Origin: Telopea speciosissima
Lineage: Eukaryota > Streptophyta > Magnoliopsida > Proteales > Proteaceae
Reading direction: 5' to 3'
Assembly: GCF_018873765.1 (NCBI RefSeq)
Contig: NC_057917.1
Span: forward strand, 53,375,464-53,439,463
Length of the DNA: 64,000 bases
The notes beneath the pieces were generated by a model. It saw nothing but the letters and a program-made list of their open reading frames with translations. It was not told the DNA's origin and made no database searches. A program made the translations under genes and the position numbers. Each line of letters starts with the position of its first letter. The first letter of the stretch is position 1. This document shows positions 22,001 through 33,456 of the stretch, one piece after another.

Positions 22001-23759
22001 TTACAATATAAAAATGCAAAATCCATGGTATCTCTCTGTTTTAATAGAGAAAGTAATGATGTTCTATTCCAACTGGTTGGTGTTTGTTGGCCTGAGTCGT
22101 CTGACGATATATTGTTTGAACATCTTTCTGGAGGTTCCTACAATTTTGTTAACTGTGTTATCATTTGCATTTAGTTATGAGAAAATGCATTCTAAACCTG
22201 AAAGCCTTGCACATAGTTTTTCTTTTTCGGGCAATCTACTTCTAGTTTGCATTTTTATATTGCTACTGTTTAGATTGATGGAGGAATTAGCTTGATAGGT
22301 CTTCCTAGGGACCAAAGAATCCTGAACCAAGATCACTCTGCCTTGGAAGTAAGTAGAGGATCAAAAGAGGAAGGGATGCCTTCTCTGATAGTAGATTGTT
22401 TGAGAGTGATATACATGTCTCTTGTTTTCTATTCTTAGGATATTTGTGATTTTATCCTTTTCTTTTGGGCCCTCTGAAGGGAGTGTTCTGATAACATGCC
22501 CCGGCAGGGATCTTGGCTTTTTGTACCGGGTGGTTGATGCAAGCAGATGCAGGAGGTTGCTGGAGAACGGGGAGGTTACCTTCATGGGAGAGGGGGTACT
22601 GCCTTTCTCTCAAGACAAAAAAAAGAGTGGCACTTGTTACTTTACCAATATTCTGAATTTCTGTTATACTTACTGGTGCAGCTTTGGACAGTGATGATTT
22701 GCTCTATCTGAAGGAACAGATGGAAGCTGAGGAGGATGCTGAGCGTCTTCTTCGCCGCACTGAGAAGCGGGCATTTGCAGCCTTTAAAATATCCTCGGGG
22801 ACCATGTATTTCAAGTTGGAATGTCGCACTAAAGCAGGGGATGTGTTAAAATAAATGAAATTATATTATGTGCGAGTGGGATAACTTTATAGATCATCTA
22901 GCCATGATAACTCCTGGTTGGATGGTACTTACATTTTGAATTATAGGCCTATTCTTATTATTATTATTATTTACCAGTTGTATATTATATTTTTTAGGAT
23001 GATACAAATCAGTGCAATTTAGATTTGTCCTAGATTATCACCCATATACAGTTATTCTTTCTATTATTACTACTTTTCTTTGCTTAATTTCTGATTGTAG
23101 ATACTTGTCATGATGTCTAAAAAAGGGCGCATTATTTGGTTGTTAGGGACATCCATTCTGGTTAAATTGTCACTCAGGATTCTCTCTTTATTTTTTTGGT
23201 ACAATCCTGGAAATGGTGGGGTCTAAAATCGAAGTGACAGCTCTTCCTAGTCTTGAAAGGAAATATTCCTTATTTTATCATCTTTCTGAATTCATCTTGT
23301 TTTTCCTTAATCACTGGATACAAAGCTGCAAGTTTAGCAGATTCTTCACCTGCCTCTGTACCTTTGCCACTGCGTGTAGAGCCCAAGCCGAAGAGTGGGA
23401 TCAGGTAAAACTTTCCTGTTGTTTACTCTGCATACTTGTAATATTCTTTTCTGGGACTGACTTTGGTTTTATCCACTTATTGATGAAAACAAAGGCAACA
23501 AGATCTTCTAAAGAACATTGTGGAGATCAGACCGAAGCGACACAGAGTATCAAGTGAGTCAAGCCCTAACAGTGGAAATCAATCTGCCACAGTTAATGTG
23601 GCCTTGACTTCAACGAATGGGAAAAAGGAATCAATTCCAGATAAAATGCTTCTTCCATCAAGGCCAAGCAAAGGAGAAGTAGTGGATACCAAACCAGAGA
23701 ATTCTGTTAACAGCTTACTGGGTTTAGCTTATGAAACTTCCGATGAAGAGGAAGTATGA
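19099..23759 (+). CDS. Conserved plant protein of unknown function, U12 intron-containing gene
   Basis: Six coding exons (19099-19147, 19445-19515, 22547-22595, 22682-22788, 23322-23404, 23495-23759) join in frame into 207 residues and a TGA. The product begins MAGREVREYTNLTDPKD. It has an acidic/basic helical middle (DDEDVTFQRMVAK; LYLKEQMEAEEDAERLLRRT) and a proline-rich stretch (PASVPLPLRVEPKPKSGIRQ). A basic segment, EIRPKRHRVSSESS, suggests nuclear localisation, and the C-terminus ends SLLGLAYETSDEEEV. I recognise the layout as a conserved plant protein but know no established function. Four introns are GT-AG; the 22789-23321 intron is AT-AC. The chosen ATG sits two bases after an acceptor, so the 5' UTR is spliced, probably from an exon ending CCTAAG near 17786. 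Intron 2 (3 kb) carries an inverted-repeat element. Confidence 0.8.
20602..20952. repeat. Candidate MITE in intron 2
   Basis: The left end TTGTCAAGGCATCTTCTAAG and the inverted right end TTGTTAAGGTGACTAGGCGA are partial inverted repeats around an AT-rich core. TTGT(C/T)AAGG-type termini are common in plant MITEs. No target duplication was identified, so the boundaries are tentative. Confidence 0.35.
21711..22390. repeat. Compound direct plus inverted repeat in intron 2
   Basis: About 145 bp at 21880-22022 (starting AGAGAAGGCATCCC) recurs in inverted orientation at 22238-22388 (ending GGGATGCCTTCTCT). In addition, a 140-bp block at about 21711-21870 (ATCCATTGGTATGTCTCAG...) is directly repeated at 22020-22165, which lies inside the inverted-repeat loop. 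Transcribed as intron RNA, the arms could form a long, nearly perfect hairpin. No coding sequence was found. It is probably a foldback element with a captured or duplicated flank. Confidence 0.7.
22789..23321 (+). other. U12-type AT-AC intron
   Basis: The upstream exon ends in the codons GCC TTT AAA. The next bases are ATATCCTC, matching the U12 donor consensus ATATCCTT in seven of eight positions. At 23303-23311 stands TTCCTTAAT, an exact match to the U12 branch-site consensus TTCCTTAAY. The intron ends in AC at 23320-23321, 11 bases after the branch A at 23310, within the usual 10-20 nt range. Joining AAA to AAA GCT GCA keeps the frame (FAAFKKAASLADSS). No GT donor nearby would. Confidence 0.88.
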
Positions 23760-23984
23760 GTAGGGAACATATGGATCTATACTGTTGCAACTTTGTGTCT
23801 TTAATCTTTGTTTGTTGTAGTTTCAATGTTTATAACATACCGTTTCTTAGAGAGCCAGCTTATCTGAGTATTTTTATCAGCACACTTATTTGAGGCAAGA
23901 CTGAAGGTTCTAAGAATATGTTCACATTGACCTTTTTTTCCCTCTTCTTTTGGATGGAGGGGGGGATTTGGTACTCACATGGAA

Positions 23985-24190
23985 AAAATTAACAGAAGGG
24001 AAAAAGAACGCCGCCTGGTCGTCTGGTTCCTATGCCTAGACACAGGAACACATGAAATTACAATACAGCCCCAGCGAAATAAAAAATTCCATCCAGATTC
24101 CAGACATCGCCCTGCATGCACTCATTGGTCCCCCACGCTGTGGCAGGGGCTACATGACCAGGCAGTGATCTCTTGCCCTTCACAAAAGAG
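23985..24190. repeat. TIR element of the TGGTCGTGTGG family, copy 1
   Basis: The left end CGCCTGGTCGTCTGGTTCCT faces an inverted right end CTGCCTGGTCATGTAGCCCC. It shares an internal block (GAAATAAAAAATTCCATC... CTCATTGG) with 29311-29469, 49868-50048 and 55078-55246. It lies 230 bp past the stop of the 19099-23759 gene. Confidence 0.55.
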
Positions 24191-24207
24191 AATACAATAA
24201 TAATGGT

Positions 24208-24934
24208 AATAGTTTTTATTTTTTGAAAAGGAAAACCGACTGTTAAGCCTCAGTGGGCACCCCAAACTATACCTATTAGAGCATGGGGCAGAACTATTTA
24301 CCAACCATTTAATTCCTATTTAAGTAAGAATTTTCCACTCCTAGCCAATGGACACATCTAAAAATCTGCAAATGAAGTTCTTCCAAGAGGTATTTTCAAG
24401 ATAGCCTTAATCAACAAACAAGGGAATATCGACCTAATTTAGGGAACATTCCAACAGCCATTCATTAAATCACTAACATGAGATAAAGAAGGAATGAGAG
24501 TGATGGACTCTGAGGCTCTAAAATTATCAAGATTGGGGATCCAGGTGTCAGTTCATAAAGAGATAGACCTTCCATCACCCACATGCCAACCCACTTTAAG
24601 AATTCAACCGTCCACCCAACACATGAAAGGATAAAAAGACGTTACTACCCATGTTTTTACGGTTGGATTTTTAAGTGTGGTGCACTTCTTGAGAGGATGA
24701 AAATCCCTTTAACAATACTATTCCAAATTGGTGAACCTTTTTACGTAAAACATCATCGTCTAATAAGGATTTATGGGGGAAATATTTAGACTTTAAGACC
24801 TTTGTCCATACTTCATTTGATTCAGTAAGAAGCCTCCAAGCTAATTTAAGTAGAAGAGATTTGTTAAGCAAACTACTCAAACGAAATCCTAACCTACCCA
24901 TACATTTAGGCTTACATACAATAGCCCAAGATAG
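24208..24934 (-). mobile_element. L1-like LINE remnant, 3' part
   Basis: On the minus strand a reverse-transcriptase C-terminal region is readable: LSWAIVCKPKCMGRLGF, LLNKSLLLKLAWRLLTES and WTKVLKSKYFPHKSLLDD, typical of plant L1-type LINEs. Frames are interrupted, so it is dead. T-rich sequence near 24208 on the plus strand probably marks its poly(A) end. It is the downstream half of the element that continues at 27944-29300, split by a Copia insertion. Confidence 0.7.
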
Positions 24935-27900
24935 TGTTGAGGTTGAAAACAACCTTCTTTTTGTGATATGATCAATGCACGAAAACGGTATGCGCAAGAT
25001 CACCAAGAACAAACAAAAGAAAAGAAAAAGAAAATAATCACACAAGAGACAAGAGATTTACGTGGTTTGGCAATACCGCCTATATCCCCGGAGTGATCGA
25101 TCTTCCATTAAGAACAAGAGAAGAAAAACAATAGTACAACCTTTGCGATTTGATAGCCAAACCCAAGTCCCTTGTACACCCTTTCTCACTTGAACACTCA
25201 CTCACCTCCTCTCTCCCTTAGTGTCTCTACACATTGTTTTCCCTCCTCACTTTATTCTTCTTGGTATTTTCTTTCTCCTTAGAGAAAATCTACGAATACT
25301 CTCTCCTCTAACTTGTTGGAGAAGATTTGGCTTTCTCTCTCCTTAGAGAAAGCTCACTCACACTTCTTTCAAAGCGACTCTTGAAAGACTCCACCAAACA
25401 TAATATCTCACCAAAACCACTTCCACTTTTTTGGAAGTTCCAACATTGTTGAAGACTCAATTCTCCAATTTACAAGAAAACTTCACCTTCTTGGAAAACT
25501 CCAACACTTGAAGAATCTTCACCTCACATTCAAATGGATGACAAAAAACTAGACCATTGAACCAACCCATCAACCGGTCTAGATAAAAGCCAACAAAAAA
25601 ATCCAACAATCTCCACCTTGGCTTTTATCATAGCCACTTGGAGACATGTTGAACATGAATTCACTTCTCAATATTATAAACAAAAGAAAGCTTGCACATG
25701 TTCCTTCCAACTTGTGCACTACGTTTCCAATCACTCATTGTGGTTATGGAGTACCGTCAACCATTGTACTCCCCAACAATCGATACAACCCTTTACATTC
25801 TTCATCTTTCATCATGACTAGACCTTCACGTGAGACCTTCATTGATCTACCTGCAAATAAAATCTTAAAACCCTTGGAATCCAATCGACTAATTGAAATT
25901 AGATTCCTACGTATTTTTGAAATATACTTAACATCACTAAGAGTGCGGACTGCTCCATCAAACATTTTTATCTTCACCATCCCAACACCCTTGATATGAC
26001 AAGTAGAACCATCACCAAGTAACATAGTCCCTTTGGTCTCTTGAAACTTATTAAAAAGTTCTCCATTAGAGCAAACATGAAAAGTACTTCTAGAATCTAA
26101 AATCCATTCATCACAATAAATAATGTTCATACCTTTGAAAGAATGTATTTTCTTCTCTCCTTGGTTCAGGCACTCCCTCTCCATGTGCACAAATATTTTG
26201 CACTTGTAGCAACACATGTGTTTCTTGTTCACCTTCGGTCTCGAACTATGCTTGTCACCGGCTATGACAAGGATCTCATCACCACTAAAATAAGAACAAG
26301 TTTCAGTCATACTTGTTCGATTTGTATCATCACGAGTCCTCTCCTCCTTTCCTTTTTCTTCCAAATATTTTTTTCTTTCCAGACAATCCCTTTTTATGTG
26401 TCCTACCTTATTACCCCAAAAACATATGATCTCATTAGTATTTATGCTTCTTGACTTGGTTGATTTGTATCATCATGTGTCCTTTCTTTGCAAATCCTCT
26501 GTTATTGTTCATTCCCTTTGGGTGATTACCATCAACATTCATCGCCAATGCTTATGATTATGAACCATTATTGGGCCTCATGAACATCTCTGTATCCAGA
26601 AGAGTTGCAGTAACTTCATCAATCATTGATGTGTCATTTCCAACAAAAAGTGTAGTGACAAAAGTATCAACAATTGGAAGAGAGGACAATAGAAGTAAGA
26701 CCTTGTCCTCCTTTTCTATTTTCAACCCTAAACTCATCAACTGAGTGACAATCTTGTTAACCACATTGATATGATCAACAATATTTGATTCATCCTCCAT
26801 TCTTAGTTGATGCAATTTCTTTTTAAGAAATAATTTATTTGTGAGGGACTTCGACATATACAATTGCTCTAAATTTTTTCACATCTTAGTAGCAGAGGTT
26901 TCATTCAAAACACTATATTTTATCTTATTTGTGAGACACAAGCGAATGCTTCTTACCGTTTTCAATTCCATCTCTTTTCAGTCCTCAATTGAGTTCCTTT
27001 CTGGCTTCTCTCCAATCAACGGTTTAATTAAGTCTTGTTGCACCAAGATGTCTTTGACTGTGCTCTGCCACAAACCAAAACTATTCTTGCCATCAAATTT
27101 CTCCATCTCAAACTTTGTTGATCCCACCATCTTGTTGATCTCAAATCAATATTCTTGAAATACCGTATGTGCACACCATCTACCAATACTGTTAACCTCA
27201 AACTTGGTCACCAATCATCGGCTCTGAAACCACTTATTGGGACTGAAAACAACTTTCTTGCGATGTGATCAATGCAAGGAAACAGTATGCGCAAGATCAA
27301 CAAGAACAAACAAAAGAAAAGAAAAGAAAAAGAAAACAATCACATGAGAGACAAGAGATTTACTTGGTTCGGCAATACTGCCTACATCCACGAAGAGATT
27401 GATCTTCCACTACGAACAAGAGAAGAAAAATAATAGTATAATCCTTGAGATTTGATACCCAAACCCTAATCCCTTGCACACCCTTTCTCACTTGGACACT
27501 CACCCACCTCGTCTTTCTCTCTCACTCTTTCTCCCTTAGTGTCTCTACACCTTTGTTTTCCTTCCTCACTTTATTCTTCTTGGTATTTTCTCTCTCCTTA
27601 GAGAAAATCCATTAATTTTCTCTCTTCTAACTTGTTGGAGAAGATTTCTCCTTAGAAAAAGCTCACTTACACTTCTTCCAAAGAGACTCTTGGAAGATTC
27701 CACCAAGCATAATATCTTCAACCACCAAACCACTTCCACTTTCTTGGAAGTTCCAATATTGTTGAAGACTCAACTCTTCTATTTACTAGAAGACTCCACC
27801 TCTTGAAGACTTCATTTTCTTGAAAAACTCCAACACTTGAAGAATCTTCACCTCACATTCAAATGGATGACCAAAAATTAGACCATTAAACCAACCCATC

Positions 27901-27938
27901 AACCGGACTAGATAAAAGTCAACCAAAAAAATCCAATA
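24935..27938 (-). mobile_element. Copia LTR retrotransposon, internally deleted, nested in a LINE
   Basis: The LTRs lie at 24935-25608 and 27235-27938 and diverge moderately. The 5-bp duplication GATAG flanks the whole (24930-24934 and 27939-27943). On the minus strand the 5' LTR is followed by a primer site, AGTGGTTTCAGAGCC, and the 3' LTR is preceded by the purine tract AAGGTGGAGAT. The interior is only 1.6 kb. It encodes a gag segment (26558-26863, RMEDESNIVDHINVVNKIV), a zinc knuckle CYKCKIFVHMEREC (CX2CX4HX4C), and the start of a protease (DEWILDSRSTFHVC, where the usual DSG is DSR). Integrase, reverse transcriptase and RNase H are missing, and several frames are broken. Confidence 0.85.
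25744..26364 (-). pseudogene. Copia gag zinc-knuckle/protease fragment
   Basis: This open frame of 206 codons is part of the Copia remnant. It carries the nucleocapsid zinc knuckle CYKCKIFVHMEREC and a retropepsin-like region beginning WILDSRSTFHVC. The catalytic DS(G/A) is changed to DSR, so protease activity is not expected. It continues into GAG-pre-integrase-like sequence (SISRLDSKGFKILFAG) and then stops, near the 3' LTR. Confidence 0.75.
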
Positions 27939-27943
27939 GATAG

Positions 27944-29300
27944 ATGCCACCATTTTCAACTCCCATACTCATTGTCTTTCCAAAACGTAGAGTAAATACA
28001 ATTAAGAACCTTAGAGATTTTTGGAGAATTTATTGACATAAAAAATATTTAATAAACACAGAGCGACTAGCTTGAATAAAAAATGGTTATTTTTCACAAA
28101 CCAAACTTAGACTTAACTCTCTTAATCAGATGATGCCAAGCCAAGACTTTATTCGTTGTTAAGGCAACAAAAGTGTCTAGATATAACACATCCTACTTAA
28201 GAGTATGAACCCCTAATCTATTAAACACAAACCTTGCATAGCAAAAGAAATAGACCCACCAATTAATTCCTTACTTTTTGCAAAATTTATCTGCTAACCG
28301 GACAAGTCCTGAGAGAGATTAAGAATAGGGTTTATCAAAATCGAGAAAGATCAAGAATAGCCTAAATATTCATTACATCCACTTTAGAAGCACGACAAAA
28401 TAAGAAAGTCTCATCGACAAATCCTATTCTTAATCTCTTTCATGGTAGTGCACCGCACACGCCCAAGTAGTGTTCTTTTTCCCACATTTATTAATTTCAA
28501 AAACCCTAAACAAGTATGGGTCTAAGAGGGCAACCTTGCCACAAACCCCTAGAATGCTCAAGCAACTCGAAGAAATTACCTTCCAACTTTGTAGAATAAG
28601 TACATAATACCATCAGTTAGCAAACTATATTACACCACCTTTGACTAAAGACTAAAAATTCAAACACAGCTCAGACATAACCCCACTCCACCCTATTATA
28701 CGCCTTAGACATATCTAATTTGAGGGTCAAACTCCTACCCTTATGCTTAGAAACACAAAAAAAACAAAAATTTTCTTGAGCCACAACAATGTTATTAGTT
28801 ATTTGTTTCCTATTGACAAAAACCGTTTGAAAAGGAGAAATAAAAACGAGACAAAAGAGGCTTATTTCTATTAACCAACAATTTAACAATAATTTTGTAA
28901 TTCACAATACATAAGTTAATTGGCCTAAAATCCTCTACATGACAATCCTTCTCTTTCTTTGGGACAACAGTAATTAGGGTATGATTAGTTCCAAGGGAAA
29001 TATAAATTTCAAAGAACTCAAGCACAAACTTAATAACATCCATTTTAATCACATCCCAACATTGATGATAAACATAGTTGATACCCTATCACAACCATGG
29101 GGCTTATAAGCCCTTCGGCTAAACACCACTTATTTGATTTCTTCTTTTGTTGGGGGAGCAATCATTGCATTATTCTTATTTTCAGTTTTAAAAGGTTCAA
29201 TCAAAGGATGGATCCAACAGATTGGAAGTAGTGTAGATGTTATTAAAATGAACAACAAATAACGAGTCCTCAAAAAGGACATCATATTCTTTATTACCAT
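27944..29300 (-). mobile_element. L1-like LINE remnant, 5' part
   Basis: Minus-strand pieces of a LINE reverse transcriptase are readable: LITVVPKKEKDCHVEDFRPI (28810-29052), then VNRKQITNNIVVAQENF and KLDMSKAYNRVEWGYV (28671-28889). It reads on towards FWKDNEYGS next to the Copia insertion, where it resumes at 24934. Stops and indels throughout show decay. The 5' end is truncated within the upstream part of the RT region. Confidence 0.65.
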
Positions 29301-29310
29301 TATTATCATA

Positions 29311-29469
29311 AGGGAACGAGAATGTTGCTTGGTCGTGTGGCCCCTATGTGTGAAATTACCACCCCCTATGAAATAAAAAATCTCATCAATGTTGATGCTT
29401 CTGCGTGCGTGCTCTCATTGGCCTCATGTTGGTGCATGGGCTATATGACCATACAACGATCTCTTGCCC
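29311..29469. mobile_element. TIR element of the TGGTCGTGTGG family, copy 2 (TSD seen)
   Basis: This 159-bp element begins AGGGAACGAGAATGTTGC and ends in the inverse AACGATCTCTTGCCC. It is flanked by TTATCATA on both sides (29303-29310 and 29470-29477), an 8-bp duplication as for hAT insertions. Its interior TTGGTCGTGTGGCCCC / GGGCTATATGACCATAC is the inverted family signature. No coding sequence. Confidence 0.65.
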
Positions 29470-29784
29470 TTATCATAAATAAAAGCAATAGATTGTTTTC
29501 TAAGCGAGCTTTTACCCATCACATGAAAATATTTGTATCCCTCTCAACTACATAAGAACATCTAGATTTCTACATCCAATAAAGTTCCTCAGCCTCCAGT
29601 AGCCAGATAGTTTTTAGTATCTGGCTATAAACTACAATTGCTTGGTCAGTTGGTTGGTGGCTTGCCGGTTGGAGTGCATGCCCCCCTTGGTAGTTGTAGG
29701 CTTCTGTTGGCTTGTCTTAGCCTTCCCTTTGTAGCTTAGATTAGGGTACTAACAGTTTTAAAGAAGTTCTTGACCTCTAGAGCC

Positions 29785-29935
29785 TGTACGCACATTGGCC
29801 AATGGGAGGGCATGCTCAAGCATCGCCTTGTGAAGGATTTCTGCCTTTTCATGGGGTAGCGCAGTATTTTCACACGCTTCTGTGTCTAGGCACAGAAGCC
29901 ACACGACCACGTAGCATTCTCTTCCCTGATGCAAC
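29785..29935. repeat. TIR element of the TGGTCGTGTGG family, copy 3
   Basis: A degenerate copy with the family's right end: CACACGCTTCTGTGTCTAGG, then AGAAGCCACACGACCACG. The left end is poorly conserved and no target duplication was recognised. Confidence 0.4.
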
Positions 29936-30377
29936 GACTATCGACACCTATTCTATTGTCTACTTATCCTTCAATAAGCATAGGTCTTTCATAGTTATAA
30001 TGAGGCACTGGTCCACCATTGCTACTTTGTCTTCAAAAGCGTTCTTCACGGAATGCCAATTCCATAACCTGCAGTTGCATTCACCGTGTCTCCGAGTCTT
30101 ACCTGTTTTTTCATTTCAATGTAAGATTTTGATAATGTAACCTTAGTCTCTTCTTCCAAATACCTGTTGCGGATGAAATTTAAAATTAGCAAAAACTGGT
30201 TCCTACACATCCATGGTAAAGAACTCATTCTCATATGTCTATCATTCTTTTGCCTTGTGGCTAGATGATATGGTTATTTTGAACCATTGGACAAAGATCA
30301 AATCCATATCGACTTGACCTCTTCGGTTTTCTTCAACTTCTTACACCTCTTATTGGGTGGCTCTTGTTCCAAATTTC

Positions 30378-30844
30378 GGTTATGTGCCTAATGGGGCCCA
30401 CTCTAGTGTATGAACGCTAGATTGGGTCAGCCTAATATGGGATAGACTAAAGTAAAAGACTTGATTTAATGCGTTTCATCAGCTCTGGAGCTTTTGGAGT
30501 ATTGGTCAAGTACCTAATATTTGATATCAGATTTACTCACCACGTCACGGGTTCAAGTCACGGAAAAGGCTACCTAAGAGAAGAGCTACCTGGAGTAGAG
30601 TGAAAGCCGTCATGAAAAGGCTACCTACCGCCAAACAAAAATCTTGGAGCAAAGTAAAACTACTTGAAAAGGGCCACCGAGGACGATGACTACGAAAGCA
30701 TGGTGGTTTGTTATGTGCCTAATAGGGCCTACTCTAGTGTATGTGCTCTAGATTAGGCCAGCTTAGTATGTGATAGGTTAAATGGTTGATTTAACGCATT
30801 CCAACAACTCTGGAGCTTTTGGCGTATCAGTCAAGTACCTAACA
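30378..30844 (+). mobile_element. TRIM element, 467 bp, with target duplication
   Basis: Direct terminal repeats of 142 bp (30378-30519) and 136 bp (30709-30844) start TTATGTGCCTAAT and end TCAAGTACCTAAYA. The 5-bp duplication ATTTC flanks the element (30373-30377 and 30845-30849). Just inside the left repeat is TTGATATCAGA, a decayed form of the Met-tRNA primer site TGGTATCAGA. Purine-rich sequence precedes the right repeat. The interior of 189 bp has no coding potential and contains a small internal duplication (AAAGGCTACCTA). Confidence 0.8.
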
Positions 30845-30849
30845 ATTTC

Positions 30850-33188
30850 ACACTCAGAAGTTGACCAAAACTAACCATTTGTTGGAGACTTGAGTTGGTG
30901 CAACAAGAGAATCTCCATGACCAGAGAATCTCCATGACCAAGTGCAACAGAGGAGAAGAATCACTTTAACTTTTCGGACATCTAAGAGAATGTTAACTTA
31001 TAGTCAATACATATGACAAGAGTGTATAAGCCCTCTGAAATAAAGTGACCCTGTGAAATAAAGCGACGTAAATGTTTTGCTTTCCCTTTATTTTCACTCT
31101 GTATCTGAATTGCATACACTTACACCCTGTGAAATAAATCTGTCTGAATTCAATGCAGCAAACAAAAGATCCTTTGAGCTAATGTCTTCAGGACTTGAAT
31201 CAGCACTTAGATAACTGACACAGGGTTCATAAAAAATAAATAACATGAACAAGTACTAATAAATGCAAATCTTATATGACATCCACATAAAACTCCAAAA
31301 AACTGGCATGGTTCTAAAGTCCACGAAAGCAGAGTCAGATCAGCTTCCCCACTTCCATCAGAACCAACATTACATTTATCTGACTTCCAGAAATTACAAA
31401 ATCCTTGATCAAATAGGGATAATCTGTAAACTTTCCACCTAAGTACTTCCACTTACAATGGGACTAATGTTCATATCAAAACCTTAAATACTGGATCGTA
31501 GTTGGTTGTGCACTTTTTGGCCTTGAGCACCACTTCAATTCATGAGTATTCTACAGAACTAGCACTAAGTTTCTACAAGCGACATCATTTCCACTCTTGT
31601 ATAGGTTAAGCAAGCAACTGTCCACCACAACTGAAACACACCATTGAAAAAAGATATCAATTCAATAACAGTTCTACGACTTCTCCCAAACATTAAGGTA
31701 GTACAATTATCAAAATAAGAACAAGGAGGGCTAATGAAATATTCTCATAAATGAATTTCTTCCAAACATACTTCACACTACTTTGTTCTGATCTTCTGAA
31801 CATAGTTCTTATGACCTTCATTTCCTTAAACTGAGATACCATCTACATTTTTCCTATGGTTATAGCCTTATAGGTTGAAGCTCCATTCTCTTGATGACTT
31901 TTCTAGCCAATAGTTTAGGCATACGATTGTCCAAGTTTATCTATAACCTCACAAAATCTAAAGTTTTTACTCCATCAACAACCTTATTACATGGTGCCCT
32001 ACATGTTTTGTTTTGTGCTCAAACTTTGACTACTGTGTAATTATAAAGTAAAGATCTTAATAGAATCCTGGTGAAAAAAGTATATGAACTGATAAGAGTT
32101 ACAGTGAAGAGAGAATCTCTTCATCCACCATTTTTGGTGGTTGGATGGGACTCCTAGTACAGTGCCAAGGGCATTTTTGACCTTCGTACAATAGGGGAAG
32201 AGGGAGTAAGTATAAAATCCCAGTGGAGTTCCATGGCACACACGACCAGCAAAGTATTCACATGTAGCAAGTCAATGGTTAGAGTCAGTTCAATTAAGCT
32301 AGCAATACTACAGCATTCAAAAGTGTATACACTTCAAAGTGGAATTATAGACCAAAATTATGTTCAAGTACCAGCAAACTCCAACTATGGCTGTCCTATG
32401 TTCTGTTCTGTACCGGGACTTTGAATCCATCTACTATGTCCATCAATAGTACAGTTCGTCACATTATATACTCCTCCTGAGAGAACTATTTTATTCTCTT
32501 TCAAGTGCACATGTAATTCATGAGAGGTGTTTACAGGTTGACCATTAAAACAAACAAATTTCTTAAAAAGGTTTGTGTCCATAAAGTGATGTGATAACAT
32601 ATACCATCTGAGGTCTTAGTTATCAACTTCTCCAATACCTTTCATACAATATTCGAGAAATGGATCTTTGTTTACATTTACGATTCTACCATAGTAAGCA
32701 CAACTTCATGTCTTATGCTGGTTACCTTACATGATAAGATAATTGTTCTTGTTTGGTCCTCTAGCACTGTGAGATAAAACCTACACAAGTTCAACTCAAC
32801 ATTGCTTAGGAACAAGATATTGTCATCCATAGTTAAAACTTATAAAAAATGAAAGTAAAAAAATTCTGCTATCATTCATTAATAAAAGAAAAAAAAAAAA
32901 AGGAAGCAGATGTTTTATTTTCAATTATATGGGAGAAGTCTTCCCTCATTGTCTTAATGTTTTGGGGAGATTCATCTGCTGTGTCATGATGTGACATGCT
33001 AGCTCACATGTCTAAAAAGGCCCATCTGCTAACCAATCCCTACTTTAACTTTTCACTCTTGTTCCTAATGCTTTAATTCTCAGACATTGTGGAGATTTAA
33101 TCACACCAGACCTTCTGGATTCTGCATAACCCAAATGTGCACGAATACGACCATTACCCTACTTTTGGATCTTTATAGAATTTCTTAG
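30850..33188. other. Intergenic stretch without recognisable features
   Basis: I see no gene, RNA or clear element here. Composition is AT-rich. Short frames up to 81 codons show no family resemblance. Confidence 0.5.
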
Positions 33189-33456
33189 TGTTCAAAACTA
33201 TAATACTAAAACCAGAACTGAGAAAGCTTGAATGATCTATTGTGATCACCCAGGCACCTTTATTTATAATGCTGGAATATAAAATTACATGACCAAAATA
33301 CCCCTGCCTAGCCGATACAGCTAGGAAGTACATAAACAACTATAAAACATAATAATAAAGCACACAAAAGACCAGAATACCCCCACAGTATTCTGGTTTA
33401 CATTATTCAACACTCCCCTCAAGTTGGAGCAAATATGTCGATCATGCCCAACTTGA

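Noticed and set aside
22422-22694. 90-codon frame in the 19099-23759 gene
   Set aside because: It overlaps the 49-nt exon 22547-22595 in the wrong frame and shows no family resemblance.
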